In this document: in pieces, positions 35,385 through 43,407 of the stretch
How the letters are laid out: the number at the start of each line of letters is the position of its first letter
Position numbering within the stretch: position 1 is the first letter of the stretch
Assembly (NCBI RefSeq): GCF_900101875.1
Contig: NZ_FNAI01000017.1
Coordinates: 79,427-143,426 of the forward strand
Source of the DNA: Mucilaginibacter pineti
Lineage (GTDB): Bacteria > Bacteroidota > Bacteroidia > Sphingobacteriales > Sphingobacteriaceae
DNA length: 64,000 bases
Reading direction: 5' to 3'
Notes under the pieces: generated by a model
Told to the model about the DNA's origin: nothing
Database searches by the model: none
What the model saw: the letters and a program-made list of their open reading frames with translations, nothing else
Program-made: the position numbers and the translations under genes

Positions 35385-35600
35385 CTAATACTCCAGCTCG
35401 CGGCAGGTAATACCGGCCTTTTGCAGCAACGATTCAATGAACCGCGGCGACAGTCCATTAGCCTCAATGCGCAGTATATTATCGCAATCTTCAAGGTCAA
35501 AGTTCCATTGCGCTATCGTGGGGATTTTGGTGAGTAAAGTTTTTACCCTGCTTACCTGCCGTGGTTCCTTAACGCTTGTTGAAAATACCAGTACTTCCAT
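35385..35600 (-). CDS. Small HMA-like-fold hypothetical protein
   Basis: The 71-residue protein starts MEVLVFSTSVKEPRQVSRVK. It alternates beta strands and helices like a ferredoxin-like/HMA domain but has no CxxC metal site. Related short proteins are frequent in Bacteroidota and are annotated as hypothetical. It sits convergent to the permease pair. The function is unknown. Confidence 0.6.
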   Translation of the reverse strand: MEVLVFSTSVKEPRQVSRVKTLLTKIPTIAQWNFDLEDCDNILRIEANGLSPRFIESLLQKAGITCRELEY

Positions 35601-35617
35601 TTTCTTGTATGATTAAT

Positions 35618-35699
35618 TGGTATCAAGTAGTTAGTATCAAGTAATTCTTATTGGAGGTGTCAACTTAAAATAAGTCTTGATACTAACTACTTGATACGC
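35618..35699. repeat. Word-repeat palindrome TATCAAGTAGTTAGTATCAAGTA
   Basis: The left arm GGTATCAAGTAGTTAGTATC and the right arm ending GATACTAACTACTTGATACG are near-perfect inverted repeats. Each arm contains TATCAAGTA twice. The same words flank the segment 27341-27691. It separates two same-strand genes and may act as a terminator. Confidence 0.7.
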
Positions 35700-35708
35700 T
35701 AATTCTAT

Positions 35709-36128
35709 TTATTGATCTTGTTTTTCTTTGTTTTCCTGTTCGCTGGTAAAATCATCCCAGCGGCGGCGGCCAAACCTGCCACGTTCATGATCGCCCCAGT
35801 CGCAAAACCTATCTTTCATTTTGGCTTTAAATTTTTCTTTTTCTTCGGAGCTCATGTTTTTAAACCGTTCTTCCATTTTTCTGCGCATCCAGGGGTTGCC
35901 GCCAGGGCCACCGCCCCATCCGGGTTTGCCACCTTTGCCAAAGCCAAACAATATTTTGCATAAAATAAATATGCCCATAGCCTGCCAAAAGGTAATTGTA
36001 CCTACATGTATAATATCTGGCAGTAAATTGTTCCACAAGTGCATCACCACAAAACTGATGAGCGAAAGAAAAGCGGCTACCGCAATGGGTATAAATATGA
36101 ACCGTCCTTTATAAAATACTTTTTTCAT
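35709..36128 (-). CDS. Membrane protein of unknown function, downstream partner of an ECF sigma gene
   Basis: The 139-residue protein has two hydrophobic segments (about 11-30 and 44-63) and a glycine-rich turn (KGGKPGWGGGPGGNPW). A charged, helical, Lys/Glu/Arg-rich tail follows, with MSSEEKEKFKAKMKDRF resembling the helices of Spy/CpxP-type proteins. It begins 25 bases after the sigma factor stop on the same strand. Position suggests it could be a regulator or target of that sigma factor. No anti-sigma domain is recognisable. Confidence 0.65.
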   Translation of the reverse strand: MKKVFYKGRFIFIPIAVAAFLSLISFVVMHLWNNLLPDIIHVGTITFWQAMGIFILCKILFGFGKGGKPGWGGGPGGNPWMRRKMEERFKNMSSEEKEKFKAKMKDRFCDWGDHERGRFGRRRWDDFTSEQENKEKQDQ

Positions 36129-36153
36129 TGTCTTTTTAATTTTTTTGAATCTT

Positions 36154-36711
36154 TTAATATTCTGTTATTTCAAGGTATAACTGTTTTAACCGTTTGCGCA
36201 GGTGCAGCACCGCGTACCGCTTGCGCGATACCAGGGTATTAATGTTTTGCCCCGTACGTTTGGCAATTTCCTCAAATGGAATGTCATCCAGCTCCTGCCA
36301 AATAAAAACCTGCTTTTGCTCTTCGGGCAGTTCATCAAGCGCTAAAAATAATTCGTCCCAGAAAAGGTTGCGCAAGTACTCGGTTTCGGGCGTACTGGTT
36401 TCTGTATACAGGATGCTTTTAAAATCCTCGGTATCGTCGTCATCCTCGTTGCCTGCAAGCATATCATCCAGCAGGGTTTCTGTTTTCTTTTTATGCTTAT
36501 CGGTTATTTTGTTGCGGGCTACCCGGTATAGCCACGCGCTGGTTTGCTCAATAGGCTCAGAGTTTATTACCGAGCTAAACTGGTACCACACATCCTGCAG
36601 AATGTCTTCGGCATCGGCATCGTTGTTAACCCTTCGCCTGATAAAGCCCAACAGACTTTTACCATACTCTTTAATAGTATGTATGATGTGACTGTTTTTA
36701 TCTTCGGGCAT
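36154..36711 (-). CDS. ECF RNA polymerase sigma factor, second in window
   Basis: From the ATG at 36711 (MPEDKNS) the product has 185 residues; an earlier ATG at 36726 is possible. Region 2 is seen in NNDADAEDILQDVWYQF and region 4 in IPFEEIAKRTGQNINTLVSRKRYAVLHLRKRL. Between them is a long acidic linker (LAGNEDDDDTEDFKSIL). This is a different ECF group from the FecI-like factor at 378. No FecR gene is near; a small membrane protein follows. It would direct transcription of a stress or envelope regulon, not identifiable here. Confidence 0.9.
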   Translation of the reverse strand: MPEDKNSHIIHTIKEYGKSLLGFIRRRVNNDADAEDILQDVWYQFSSVINSEPIEQTSAWLYRVARNKITDKHKKKTETLLDDMLAGNEDDDDTEDFKSILYTETSTPETEYLRNLFWDELFLALDELPEEQKQVFIWQELDDIPFEEIAKRTGQNINTLVSRKRYAVLHLRKRLKQLYLEITEY

Positions 36712-36788
36712 TACGGCGGTTATCAATTTATTATTTGTTTAAAGATAAAGACGATTGACCATTGAAAACATTTTAAATTATTTTGATA

Positions 36789-36916
36789 TTTTTTTGGAGT
36801 GGAGATTTTGGAGCGAAGAGCGGGGATGGAAGAGCGAGGAGCGGAGACTTTTGGAGCAAAGATTTTTTGATTAAGGAGCAAGGATGGAAGGAGTAAAAGT
36901 AGAGGAGTAGAGATGG
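36789..36916. repeat. Purine-rich degenerate word repeat (GGAGCGRAGAG)
   Basis: The strand consists largely of variants of GGAG, AGCGAAGAGCGGGGAT and GGAGCAAGGATGGAAGGAG. A short complementary piece, CCCTCGCTCTTCGCTCT, appears at about 37090-37106, so the two could pair across the next array. The stretch 36727-37126 holds this, the TGACGGCT array and no gene. Confidence 0.5.
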
Positions 36917-36932
36917 AGGATTAACCAGCAAA

Positions 36933-37009
36933 ATATGACTGACGACTGCTGACGACCTACTGACGGCTACTGACGATTGCTGACGCCCCACTGACGGCTG
37001 CTGACGAAA
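36933..37009 (+). repeat. Degenerate tandem array of TGACGGCTRC units
   Basis: About seven units of 10-12 bases (CTGACGACTG, CTGACGACCTA, CTGACGGCTA, CTGACGATTG, CTGACGCCCCA, CTGACGGCTG, CTGACGAAA) follow each other. The reverse-complement version forms a second array at 48665-48752. Confidence 0.75.
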
Positions 37010-37126
37010 TATAACAGAATTTGGCTTAAACTGCATTTAAAAAGCTTGGACGCGATTTTTTGCCGAATTGGTATTGTTATTCCCCGCACTAAAACCCTCG
37101 CTCTTCGCTCTAAAAACAGCCCAATC

Positions 37127-37684
37127 CTAAAAAATCAATTTCCGGATAACCGGCCAAATATTGGCGGCAATTATCTGGTAGCCCGCGGCAGATGGGTGCA
37201 GCCTGTCGGGCAGGTTGAGGTGGGCTTTTCCGGCTACGCCTTCGAGGTAAAAAGGTACAAGGGCCATGTTGTTGGTATCGGCAAGTTTTTTAAATATCTC
37301 CCTGAATTCGGCAGCAAAAGGGCCGGAGATAAAAGCGGGAATTTGCATACCCATTAAAGCCAGTTTAGCGTAGGGGTGCTTCAGCCTGAATTTATTAATA
37401 ATTGCCTGTAAATTGTTGTAAGTAGTTTGGGGAGAGATACCCCTGATGATGTCATTAATGCCCAATTCGAGCACAAAAATGTGTATTGGGCGGTTCATCC
37501 AATACTCCAGCCGGTGTAAACCGCCGGCAGAGGTATCGCCGCTTAAACCGCCGTTTATGCAGTGATAGGGCAGGTTTTCGGCATCAATTTTTTGTTGTAT
37601 TAAGGCAGGTAATGATTCGGAATGATGATTCCTTAAACCATAACCTGCCGTAAGGCTATCGCCAAAAAACAATATGTTATTCAT
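37127..37684 (-). CDS. SGNH/GDSL-family esterase (TesA-like arylesterase)
   Basis: The 185-residue protein shows all SGNH blocks. Block I is FFGDSLTAGYGL with Ser10 as nucleophile, block II has the Gly in NGGLSGDT, block III is GINDI, and block V is DRLHPSAAGY with Asp and His. There is no clear signal peptide. TesA-type enzymes hydrolyse thioesters or small esters. It ends in a noncoding repeat region and follows a small protein gene by 26 bases. Confidence 0.9.
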   Translation of the reverse strand: MNNILFFGDSLTAGYGLRNHHSESLPALIQQKIDAENLPYHCINGGLSGDTSAGGLHRLEYWMNRPIHIFVLELGINDIIRGISPQTTYNNLQAIINKFRLKHPYAKLALMGMQIPAFISGPFAAEFREIFKKLADTNNMALVPFYLEGVAGKAHLNLPDRLHPSAAGYQIIAANIWPVIRKLIF

Positions 37685-37710
37685 GTATAAAGCAAGATGA
37701 AAAAGTTGCT

Positions 37711-37923
37711 TTAATACCTGTTATTATCCCTGTAGTTTTGCGCACGTACAGCAATTTGTTCTAAGGTAAGTTCGCCATATTTCTTGGCCCTATCCATCCA
37801 TTCGGGACCGTTTTCGGTCAAATCATCAATGATTGATTTACCATCTTCCGGTCTTTTTTTAGTGATATAGTTGATGCCGTAAGCAACTGCTGCACCTATA
37901 GCAAGCGTTTTTATAAAACCCAT
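37711..37923 (-). CDS. Small YtxH-like protein
   Basis: The 70-residue protein has an N-terminal hydrophobic glycine-containing segment (GFIKTLAIGAAVAYGINYITKK) and a charged helical remainder. This resembles the short YtxH-like stress proteins, but the match is by pattern only. It precedes the esterase gene on the same strand with a 26-base gap. Confidence 0.6.
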   Translation of the reverse strand: MGFIKTLAIGAAVAYGINYITKKRPEDGKSIIDDLTENGPEWMDRAKKYGELTLEQIAVRAQNYRDNNRY

Positions 37924-38054
37924 AATTTTATTGTTTAATTATATGTGTATGACAATCTTAATGCCAGTTTGTTACGCCAGCCACTTGTATGATACCAATA
38001 TGGTTAAAAAGTTTAATGTTTTACTTACTTTTACCTAAAACGCAGGCATTTAAC

Positions 38055-38804
38055 ATGTATTTTATCCTTTCAAAAGTATTATCCTTTTTATTATATCCGC
38101 TATCGTACGTGTTTGTTTTATTGCTGATAGCCATTTTTTCAAAGAATGTACGTAATAAAAAAAGATACCTGTTATGGAGCGTTGGTGTACTCTATTTTTT
38201 TTCTAACCCTTTGTTGCTGAATTTAGTAGCTAAGGCCTGGGATGTAGCACCGAACAAACTGAATGCCAGTAAAACTTACAGCGCCGCAATTATCCTGGGC
38301 GGTTTTTCCAGCGAGGCAAAGAAGGGGGAGGGAGTTTTCAATACCGCGTCTGACAGGTTTATACAGGGGGTATTATTGCAGCGTACAGGCCGGGTTAAAG
38401 ATATCCTGATATCGGGCGGTAACGGAAATCTACTTCCAAGCGCGTTCAGGGAGGCAGATTGGGTTAAACTGCAACTGGAGGCCATAAAAGTTCCGGATAG
38501 CTGTATCCTTATCGAAGCCAATTCGCGCAATACCATGGAAAATGCCACTTTCTCCAAAACATTACTGCTAAAACATGGGAGGCCAGGGCCTTATATATTG
38601 GTTACATCTGCATTTCATATGCGACGGTCCATGATGATATTTAAGAAAAAAGGGGTAGACGTAATTGCCTACCCTTGTAATTACTTAGCAGGAACAGGCG
38701 ATTTTTCCCTTTGGGATCTGCAACCCAGCGCAGATGCCCTTAGCAAATGGAGCGTTTATATTAAAGAAGGAATTGGTTACGTTGTTAATTCTATCTCCGG
38801 ATAA
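38055..38804 (+). CDS. YdcF/ElyC/SanA-family (DUF218) membrane protein
   Basis: Starting at the ATG at 38055 the product has 249 residues; an ATG at 37989 in the same frame would add an unlikely stretch. Two N-terminal membrane helices are followed by a DUF218 domain. Its signatures are AIILGGFSS, ILISGGNG, ANSRNTMENA and ILVTSAFHMRRSMMIFKKKG. E. coli relatives (ElyC, SanA) influence envelope and peptidoglycan integrity. The active chemistry of the domain is not known. It is followed by a two-component system 54 bases downstream. Confidence 0.88.
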   Translation: MYFILSKVLSFLLYPLSYVFVLLLIAIFSKNVRNKKRYLLWSVGVLYFFSNPLLLNLVAKAWDVAPNKLNASKTYSAAIILGGFSSEAKKGEGVFNTASDRFIQGVLLQRTGRVKDILISGGNGNLLPSAFREADWVKLQLEAIKVPDSCILIEANSRNTMENATFSKTLLLKHGRPGPYILVTSAFHMRRSMMIFKKKGVDVIAYPCNYLAGTGDFSLWDLQPSADALSKWSVYIKEGIGYVVNSISG

Positions 38805-38858
38805 AACTTAATGCCGGTTTGTTACTTTATTAAGCACATTAAATAGTTTTTGCCTTAT

Positions 38859-39557
38859 ATGGGGATATTGTTAGTTGAGGATGAACCAAATGTAGTATCA
38901 GTTATTAAACGTGGTTTAACAGAATATGGTTTTGAAGTAAGCGTAGCGGCTAACGGCGCCACCGGTTTACAAATGGCCCTTGATAATGATTTCGACCTGA
39001 TAATTTTGGATGTAATGCTGCCGGTGATGGATGGTATACAGGTTTGTAAGCGCATCAGGGAGCAAAATAAAACTGTTCCTATTATAATGCTTACCGCGCT
39101 TGATTCTACAGAAAATATAGTTGGCGGGCTTGATAGCGGTGCCGACGACTACCTGGTAAAACCCTTTAAAATAGCCGAACTTGCTGCCCGTTTACGCACG
39201 CTGATGCGCCGTCGTGGTGGGGAAAGCCCGGCAAATAATAGCTACTTGATAGATAATCTGAAAGTAGATACCGACTCAAAAGTAGTATACCGCAATAACG
39301 AACAACTAAAGCTTACAGCCACAGAATATCGCCTTTTAGAGTATTTTATAAAAAATCAGAAGAAAGTATTATCACGTATCCAGATCCTGGAAAGTGTTTG
39401 GGATATAGATTTTAACATGGGCACCAACGTGGTTGATGTATACGTAAACTACCTGCGAAAGAAGCTGGAAAAAAACGGCGGTGCCAAGCTTATACACACC
39501 GTATTTGGAATGGGTTATATTATGAAAGAGGGTGATAACGATGAAGATACAAAGTAA
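38859..39557 (+). CDS. OmpR/PhoB-family response regulator
   Basis: Starting at the ATG at 38859 (an in-frame TTG three codons upstream is less likely) the product has 232 residues. The receiver domain covers about 1-115 with phospho-acceptor Asp51 in IILDVMLPVMDG and the conserved Lys in DYLVKPF. A winged-helix DNA-binding domain follows at about 130-228 and ends HTVFGMGYIM. It is encoded just before, and overlaps by 17 bases, a sensor kinase gene, indicating translational coupling. The signal is unknown; the kinase resembles CusS/ArlS-type sensors. Confidence 0.95.
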   Translation: MGILLVEDEPNVVSVIKRGLTEYGFEVSVAANGATGLQMALDNDFDLIILDVMLPVMDGIQVCKRIREQNKTVPIIMLTALDSTENIVGGLDSGADDYLVKPFKIAELAARLRTLMRRRGGESPANNSYLIDNLKVDTDSKVVYRNNEQLKLTATEYRLLEYFIKNQKKVLSRIQILESVWDIDFNMGTNVVDVYVNYLRKKLEKNGGAKLIHTVFGMGYIMKEGDNDEDTK

Positions 39558-40899
39558 AATAACCCTACTGTTCCTGGTATTGTCCGGCGCAATACTGATA
39601 TTACTCAATGCGTCTATCTTTTACCTCGTTTATAAATTTAACTTTGATGATTTCTATAAACGCTTGGAAGCCCGTGTAAATATAGCCGCCGAAGTACGTC
39701 TTTCGCCAGGCGCCAAAAGCAAAGCTACCTTAGAGGTCAGAAATAAGTATCTGGAAAAACTGGATTCGGAACGCGAATATTTTTTAAATACAGACAGTAA
39801 TGGCAAGGTGCTAATGCCACCGGGTGTTAAAATAGATAACGGCTTTACTAAAGATATTTTACTGAATGGCCACGCGCATTTTAAAAACAATAACACCTTT
39901 TACGCAGGTTCCGTTTTTACAAAGGCTGGCGTAAAGTATATTGTAATTGTTTCGGCATCAAATCCGGCTGGTTTTCAGGAGTTAAAGGATTTGCAGGAAA
40001 TTCTTATTTATGGTTTTTTGTTCGCCATGATATTGGTATACTTTATAGGGAAGATCTTCTCTTTTTACACCTTTCAGCCGGTGAGGCGCATTATAAATAA
40101 CGTTAAAAATATTACGGCCAATAACCTGCATTTCCGGCTGGATGAGCTTAGCGGGAAGGATGAAATAGCAGAGTTGTCCTACACCTTTAACGATATGCTC
40201 AACAGGCTTGAAACCGCATTTGAAACACAAAATAACTTCGTAAGTAATGCCTCGCATGAATTACGTACCCCGTTAACTATTATAGCATCGGAGGTTGAGC
40301 TGGCCTTAAACAAGCAGGACCTTAACCCGCAGCAGCGCGAAATTTTAACTACGGTTTACAGTGAATCGGAAAAGTTGGGTCAGATCCTGAATAGTCTGCT
40401 CACGCTTGCCCAATCTGGCTTCGATGGCAAAAGACAGAATTGGGAAAGCATCCGTATAGATGAATTGCTGTTAACTGCATCTGAGTCTGTTAAAAAAATA
40501 AATCCGGCCAGTAATATATATATTGATCTGGAGAACTTACCCGCCGATGAAGCTTTGCTTCACGTTAAAGGCAATACAAACTTACTAACACTTGCCATAA
40601 ATAATATTATAACCAATGCCTGTAAATACTCAGATAATAGGATGGTGAAAGTTCGCTTGTCGTCAGAAAATAACAGGGTTATTGTAGCCATTGCCGATGA
40701 GGGGATAGGAATTCCTGAAACCGAGCTACAGCATATTTTTGAGCCATTTTTCAGGGCATCAAACGTACACGATTATGAAGGCCACGGGGTAGGCTTGCCG
40801 TTAACCCTCAACATTATCCGGCTGCACAAGGGCAGCCTGGGTATCAGCTCAAAAGTTGGAAAAGGTACCGAAATAAAGGTGTTTTTGCCGGTGGAATAA
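39541..40899 (+). CDS. Sensor histidine kinase (CusS/ArlS-like)
   Basis: The 452-residue kinase starts at the ATG at 39541 inside the end of the response-regulator gene. It has a first membrane helix (about 8-30), a periplasmic sensor segment, a second helix at about 160-180 and a HAMP domain. The HisKA box is NASHELRTPLTIIASE with His239. A HATPase domain has its N box at NNIITNACKY and G boxes at DEGIGI and GHGVGLPL. All catalytic motifs are intact. The sensor part has no recognisable ligand site. Confidence 0.94.
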   Translation: MKIQSKITLLFLVLSGAILILLNASIFYLVYKFNFDDFYKRLEARVNIAAEVRLSPGAKSKATLEVRNKYLEKLDSEREYFLNTDSNGKVLMPPGVKIDNGFTKDILLNGHAHFKNNNTFYAGSVFTKAGVKYIVIVSASNPAGFQELKDLQEILIYGFLFAMILVYFIGKIFSFYTFQPVRRIINNVKNITANNLHFRLDELSGKDEIAELSYTFNDMLNRLETAFETQNNFVSNASHELRTPLTIIASEVELALNKQDLNPQQREILTTVYSESEKLGQILNSLLTLAQSGFDGKRQNWESIRIDELLLTASESVKKINPASNIYIDLENLPADEALLHVKGNTNLLTLAINNIITNACKYSDNRMVKVRLSSENNRVIVAIADEGIGIPETELQHIFEPFFRASNVHDYEGHGVGLPLTLNIIRLHKGSLGISSKVGKGTEIKVFLPVE

Positions 40900-41045
40900 C
40901 ATTGACCTTTGCTTTTATTAAATCGGAATTGAGCAAAACGTAATTCTAATCAAATTCTAATAACTTTCTTAAATCATCTTAATTATTGGCTGCTACACTT
41001 GTATCAAACAAAACATACAAGGTTTCACCATTAATTAAAATTACC

Positions 41046-41528
41046 ATGAAAACGTTATTAATCCCTACCGATTTTACCCAGCAGTCCATTCAAAGTATCC
41101 CGGTTTTGGCCCGGCAATATTATCCCCAGCAAATTAATATTGTATTGGTACACATGCTTAAAATTACCGATAATATAAGCGAATTGCTCATGCTATCGCG
41201 CCGAAGCGTGGAATACAGGCACATCCCGGATAATTTTTATAAAAGATGTACCGAACTTGAAAGAAAGCATAGTCACCTTATTAATAAAATAGCTATTACC
41301 TTTTTTTATGGCAGCACCGTTGCAGTGTTCAATAACTTCCTTGAAGCTAACGAGGTTGACGCCATAGTAATGCCGCATGATAATTACCAATTGCTTTTTA
41401 AAAATAGTATCGATCCGGAAATTCTAATCGGAAAAAGCAAAATTGAAGTGATTGCCAAGCCCGAAACACAGGGCATAATGGCCGACATTGTGATAGAGGA
41501 CTTTGAACTAACAGAAGAACACCATTAA
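41046..41528 (+). CDS. Universal-stress-protein-like (UspA fold) protein
   Basis: From the ATG at 41046 the product has 160 residues, starting MKTLLIPTDFTQQS. This is the usual first strand and loop of UspA domains. Later strands (INIVLVHML and VDAIVMPHDN) also fit. The ATP-binding GxxGx9GS motif at the end is not evident, so it probably does not bind ATP in the usual way. It lies 21 bases before the bestrophin gene, so the two are likely co-transcribed. Confidence 0.75.
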   Translation: MKTLLIPTDFTQQSIQSIPVLARQYYPQQINIVLVHMLKITDNISELLMLSRRSVEYRHIPDNFYKRCTELERKHSHLINKIAITFFYGSTVAVFNNFLEANEVDAIVMPHDNYQLLFKNSIDPEILIGKSKIEVIAKPETQGIMADIVIEDFELTEEHH

Positions 41529-41549
41529 TTACACTTAAAATTTACATCT

Positions 41550-42482
41550 ATGTTATTAAAAGAAAATATACCGGTAAGCTATGTATTTGGTAAAATAAAA
41601 AAGGAACTGATCCTGGTGGCGGTTTACTCGGCAACAATTTATTGCATCCACCAATTTTATAATTTCAAGGCGGTTTCTATCCCGTTAACTGTATCAACTA
41701 TATTAGGAACTATCATTTCATTACTGCTGGCTTTCCGTTCAAACCAGGCGTATGACCGCTGGTGGGAAGCCCGCATTCTTTGGGGAGCAATAGTTAACGA
41801 TAGCCGCACGTTTACCCGGCAGATACTCACCTTTGTAGACAGCAGTTATGATGGTGAGCAAAAATGGGCGCTTAAAGAACGCATCATCCGCCGGCAAATG
41901 GCTTGGTGTTACAGTTTAAGCTGCCACTTGCGCGGGCAAAACGCCAAAGAAAATTTAGAAGCTTATTTAACCGACGATGATGTTAAGAGTATAAAGAAGA
42001 TGGATAATGTTCCCTTAGCCATCAACGAGTTACAGGGACATGACCTGCGTACGCTATATAAACTTGGCTGGATAAACGAATATCAACAAGTAGCAATGGA
42101 TAGCACCTTAACTGGTTTTATGAACTCAATGGGAGGGTGCGAACGTATCAAGAACACGGTTTTCCCGGCTACTTACAGCGTATACATCCACTTTTTGGTG
42201 TTGTTTTTTGTGTTGCTGCTGCCTTTTAGTCTTATTGAGTTTTTCGGTATTTTCCAGGTGCCGCTGGTGATTGCCATTTCATCGGCCTTTTTCCTCATCG
42301 AGAAAATGGCGATACACCTGCAGGATCCGTTTGAGAACAAGCCTACGGATACACCTACAACCGCTATCAGCCGCACCATCGAAAAGAACCTGAAACAAAT
42401 GATGAAGGATGAATTGCCGGGTGATATTGGCACTGTTATCGGCAAAGCTGAGCAAAAACAGGCAGTGTTTTATATACTTTAA
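41550..42482 (+). CDS. Bestrophin-family anion channel
   Basis: The 310-residue membrane protein has the bestrophin signature ISLLLAFRSNQAYDRWWEAR at about residues 59-78. The helices before it and the pair VYIHFLVLFFVLLLPFSLIE at about 211-230 form the pore. Bacterial bestrophins are pentameric, anion- or cation-selective channels in the inner membrane. The length is normal for the prokaryotic group. The neighbouring Usp-like gene suggests a stress-related role. Confidence 0.9.
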   Translation: MLLKENIPVSYVFGKIKKELILVAVYSATIYCIHQFYNFKAVSIPLTVSTILGTIISLLLAFRSNQAYDRWWEARILWGAIVNDSRTFTRQILTFVDSSYDGEQKWALKERIIRRQMAWCYSLSCHLRGQNAKENLEAYLTDDDVKSIKKMDNVPLAINELQGHDLRTLYKLGWINEYQQVAMDSTLTGFMNSMGGCERIKNTVFPATYSVYIHFLVLFFVLLLPFSLIEFFGIFQVPLVIAISSAFFLIEKMAIHLQDPFENKPTDTPTTAISRTIEKNLKQMMKDELPGDIGTVIGKAEQKQAVFYIL

Positions 42483-42484
42483 AT

Positions 42485-42614
42485 GAGAGTCAAGAATTAA
42501 GAGTCAAGAATCAAGAGAGAAAAAACTTAGTTTCTGAAATTGAGCAAGAATCAAGGGTTAAGATTGAGAGTTGGACAATAAAGTCTTAATTCTTGACTCT
42601 TAATTCTTGATTCT
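42485..42614. repeat. Word-repeat palindrome GAGTCAAGAATTAAGAGTCAAG
   Basis: The left arm repeats GAGTCAAGAAT and AAGAATCAAGAG, and the right arm (TCTTAATTCTTGACTCTTAATTCTTGATTC) is the inverted form. The loop between them also carries the word AAGAATCAAGG. It lies between the bestrophin and Anbu genes and could end the first transcript. Confidence 0.7.
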
Positions 42615-42665
42615 TTTTGCCTACTTTGGCAAGCGGGAAATTAATAACACCTCCCGGTTTTAAAA

Positions 42666-43403
42666 ATGACTTATTGCCTCGGAATTAAAGTTAAAGAAGG
42701 GCTGCTGGCCATAGCCGATACCCGGATAACTTCGGGTACAGATACTACCGTAAAAAAGAAGATTACCATAGAACAAAAAGATAAGTTTTCGCTTTTTATC
42801 ATGACAAGCGGCTTACGCTCAGCACGGGATAAGGCAATCGTGTATTTTAACGAACTGCTGGAAACCACCGAGTTTAACAAAATGTATAAAGCGGTAAATG
42901 CCTTTGGCGAACAAGTGAAACGAGTAATTGCCGAGGATAAAGCCTCGTTAGAAGCGGCCGGGTTTAAATTCGACCTTAATACCATTATTGGCGGGCAACT
43001 GCGTGACGATACAGAGCATAAACTGTTTTTGCTCTATCCCGAAGGTAACTGGGTTGAATTGGGGCAGGGGGCACCTTATGTGGTTATAGGCAACTCGGGC
43101 CACGGCAAGGCTATATTGAACCGGATACTTACAGAAGATACAAGTTTAAAGCTTGCCCTTAAAACAGGTTTTCTTTCGTTCGATTCAACAAGGGTAAGTT
43201 CAAATAATGTCGATTTTCCGATAGATGTGGCTGTTTACAAGCGCGATAGCTTTGAAATTGTGGAACAGCGTTACGAGAAAAAGGACCTGGAGTACATATC
43301 AACCCAGTGGGCCGAAGAACTGAAACTTGCCTTAGATCACATATCTGAGGATTGGATGGATGCAACATTTAACAAATTAGAAGAAATTAAAACAGGAAGC
43401 TGA
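42666..43403 (+). CDS. Anbu-type proteasome-related peptidase
   Basis: The 245-residue protein starts MTYCLGIKVKEGLLAIADTR. The residue after Met is Thr2, which after Met removal would be the N-terminal nucleophile of a proteasome beta-type fold. The ADTRITSG and KDKF blocks are those of Anbu (ancestral beta-subunit) proteins, which are peptidases related to HslV and the 20S proteasome. In other bacteria Anbu genes are linked with a transglutaminase-like gene, an alpha-E gene and a circularly permuted ATP-grasp gene. Here only the transglutaminase-like gene is present, 4 bases downstream. Confidence 0.88.
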   Translation: MTYCLGIKVKEGLLAIADTRITSGTDTTVKKKITIEQKDKFSLFIMTSGLRSARDKAIVYFNELLETTEFNKMYKAVNAFGEQVKRVIAEDKASLEAAGFKFDLNTIIGGQLRDDTEHKLFLLYPEGNWVELGQGAPYVVIGNSGHGKAILNRILTEDTSLKLALKTGFLSFDSTRVSSNNVDFPIDVAVYKRDSFEIVEQRYEKKDLEYISTQWAEELKLALDHISEDWMDATFNKLEEIKTGS

Positions 43404-43407
43404 TAAA

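Noticed and set aside
35385..35600. Small toxin or antitoxin
   Set aside because: There is no partner gene overlapping or adjacent on the same strand and no toxin motif.
36194..36691. A 165-codon open frame on the plus strand
   Set aside because: It is antisense to the ECF sigma gene, is Ser/Leu-rich and has no recognisable domain.
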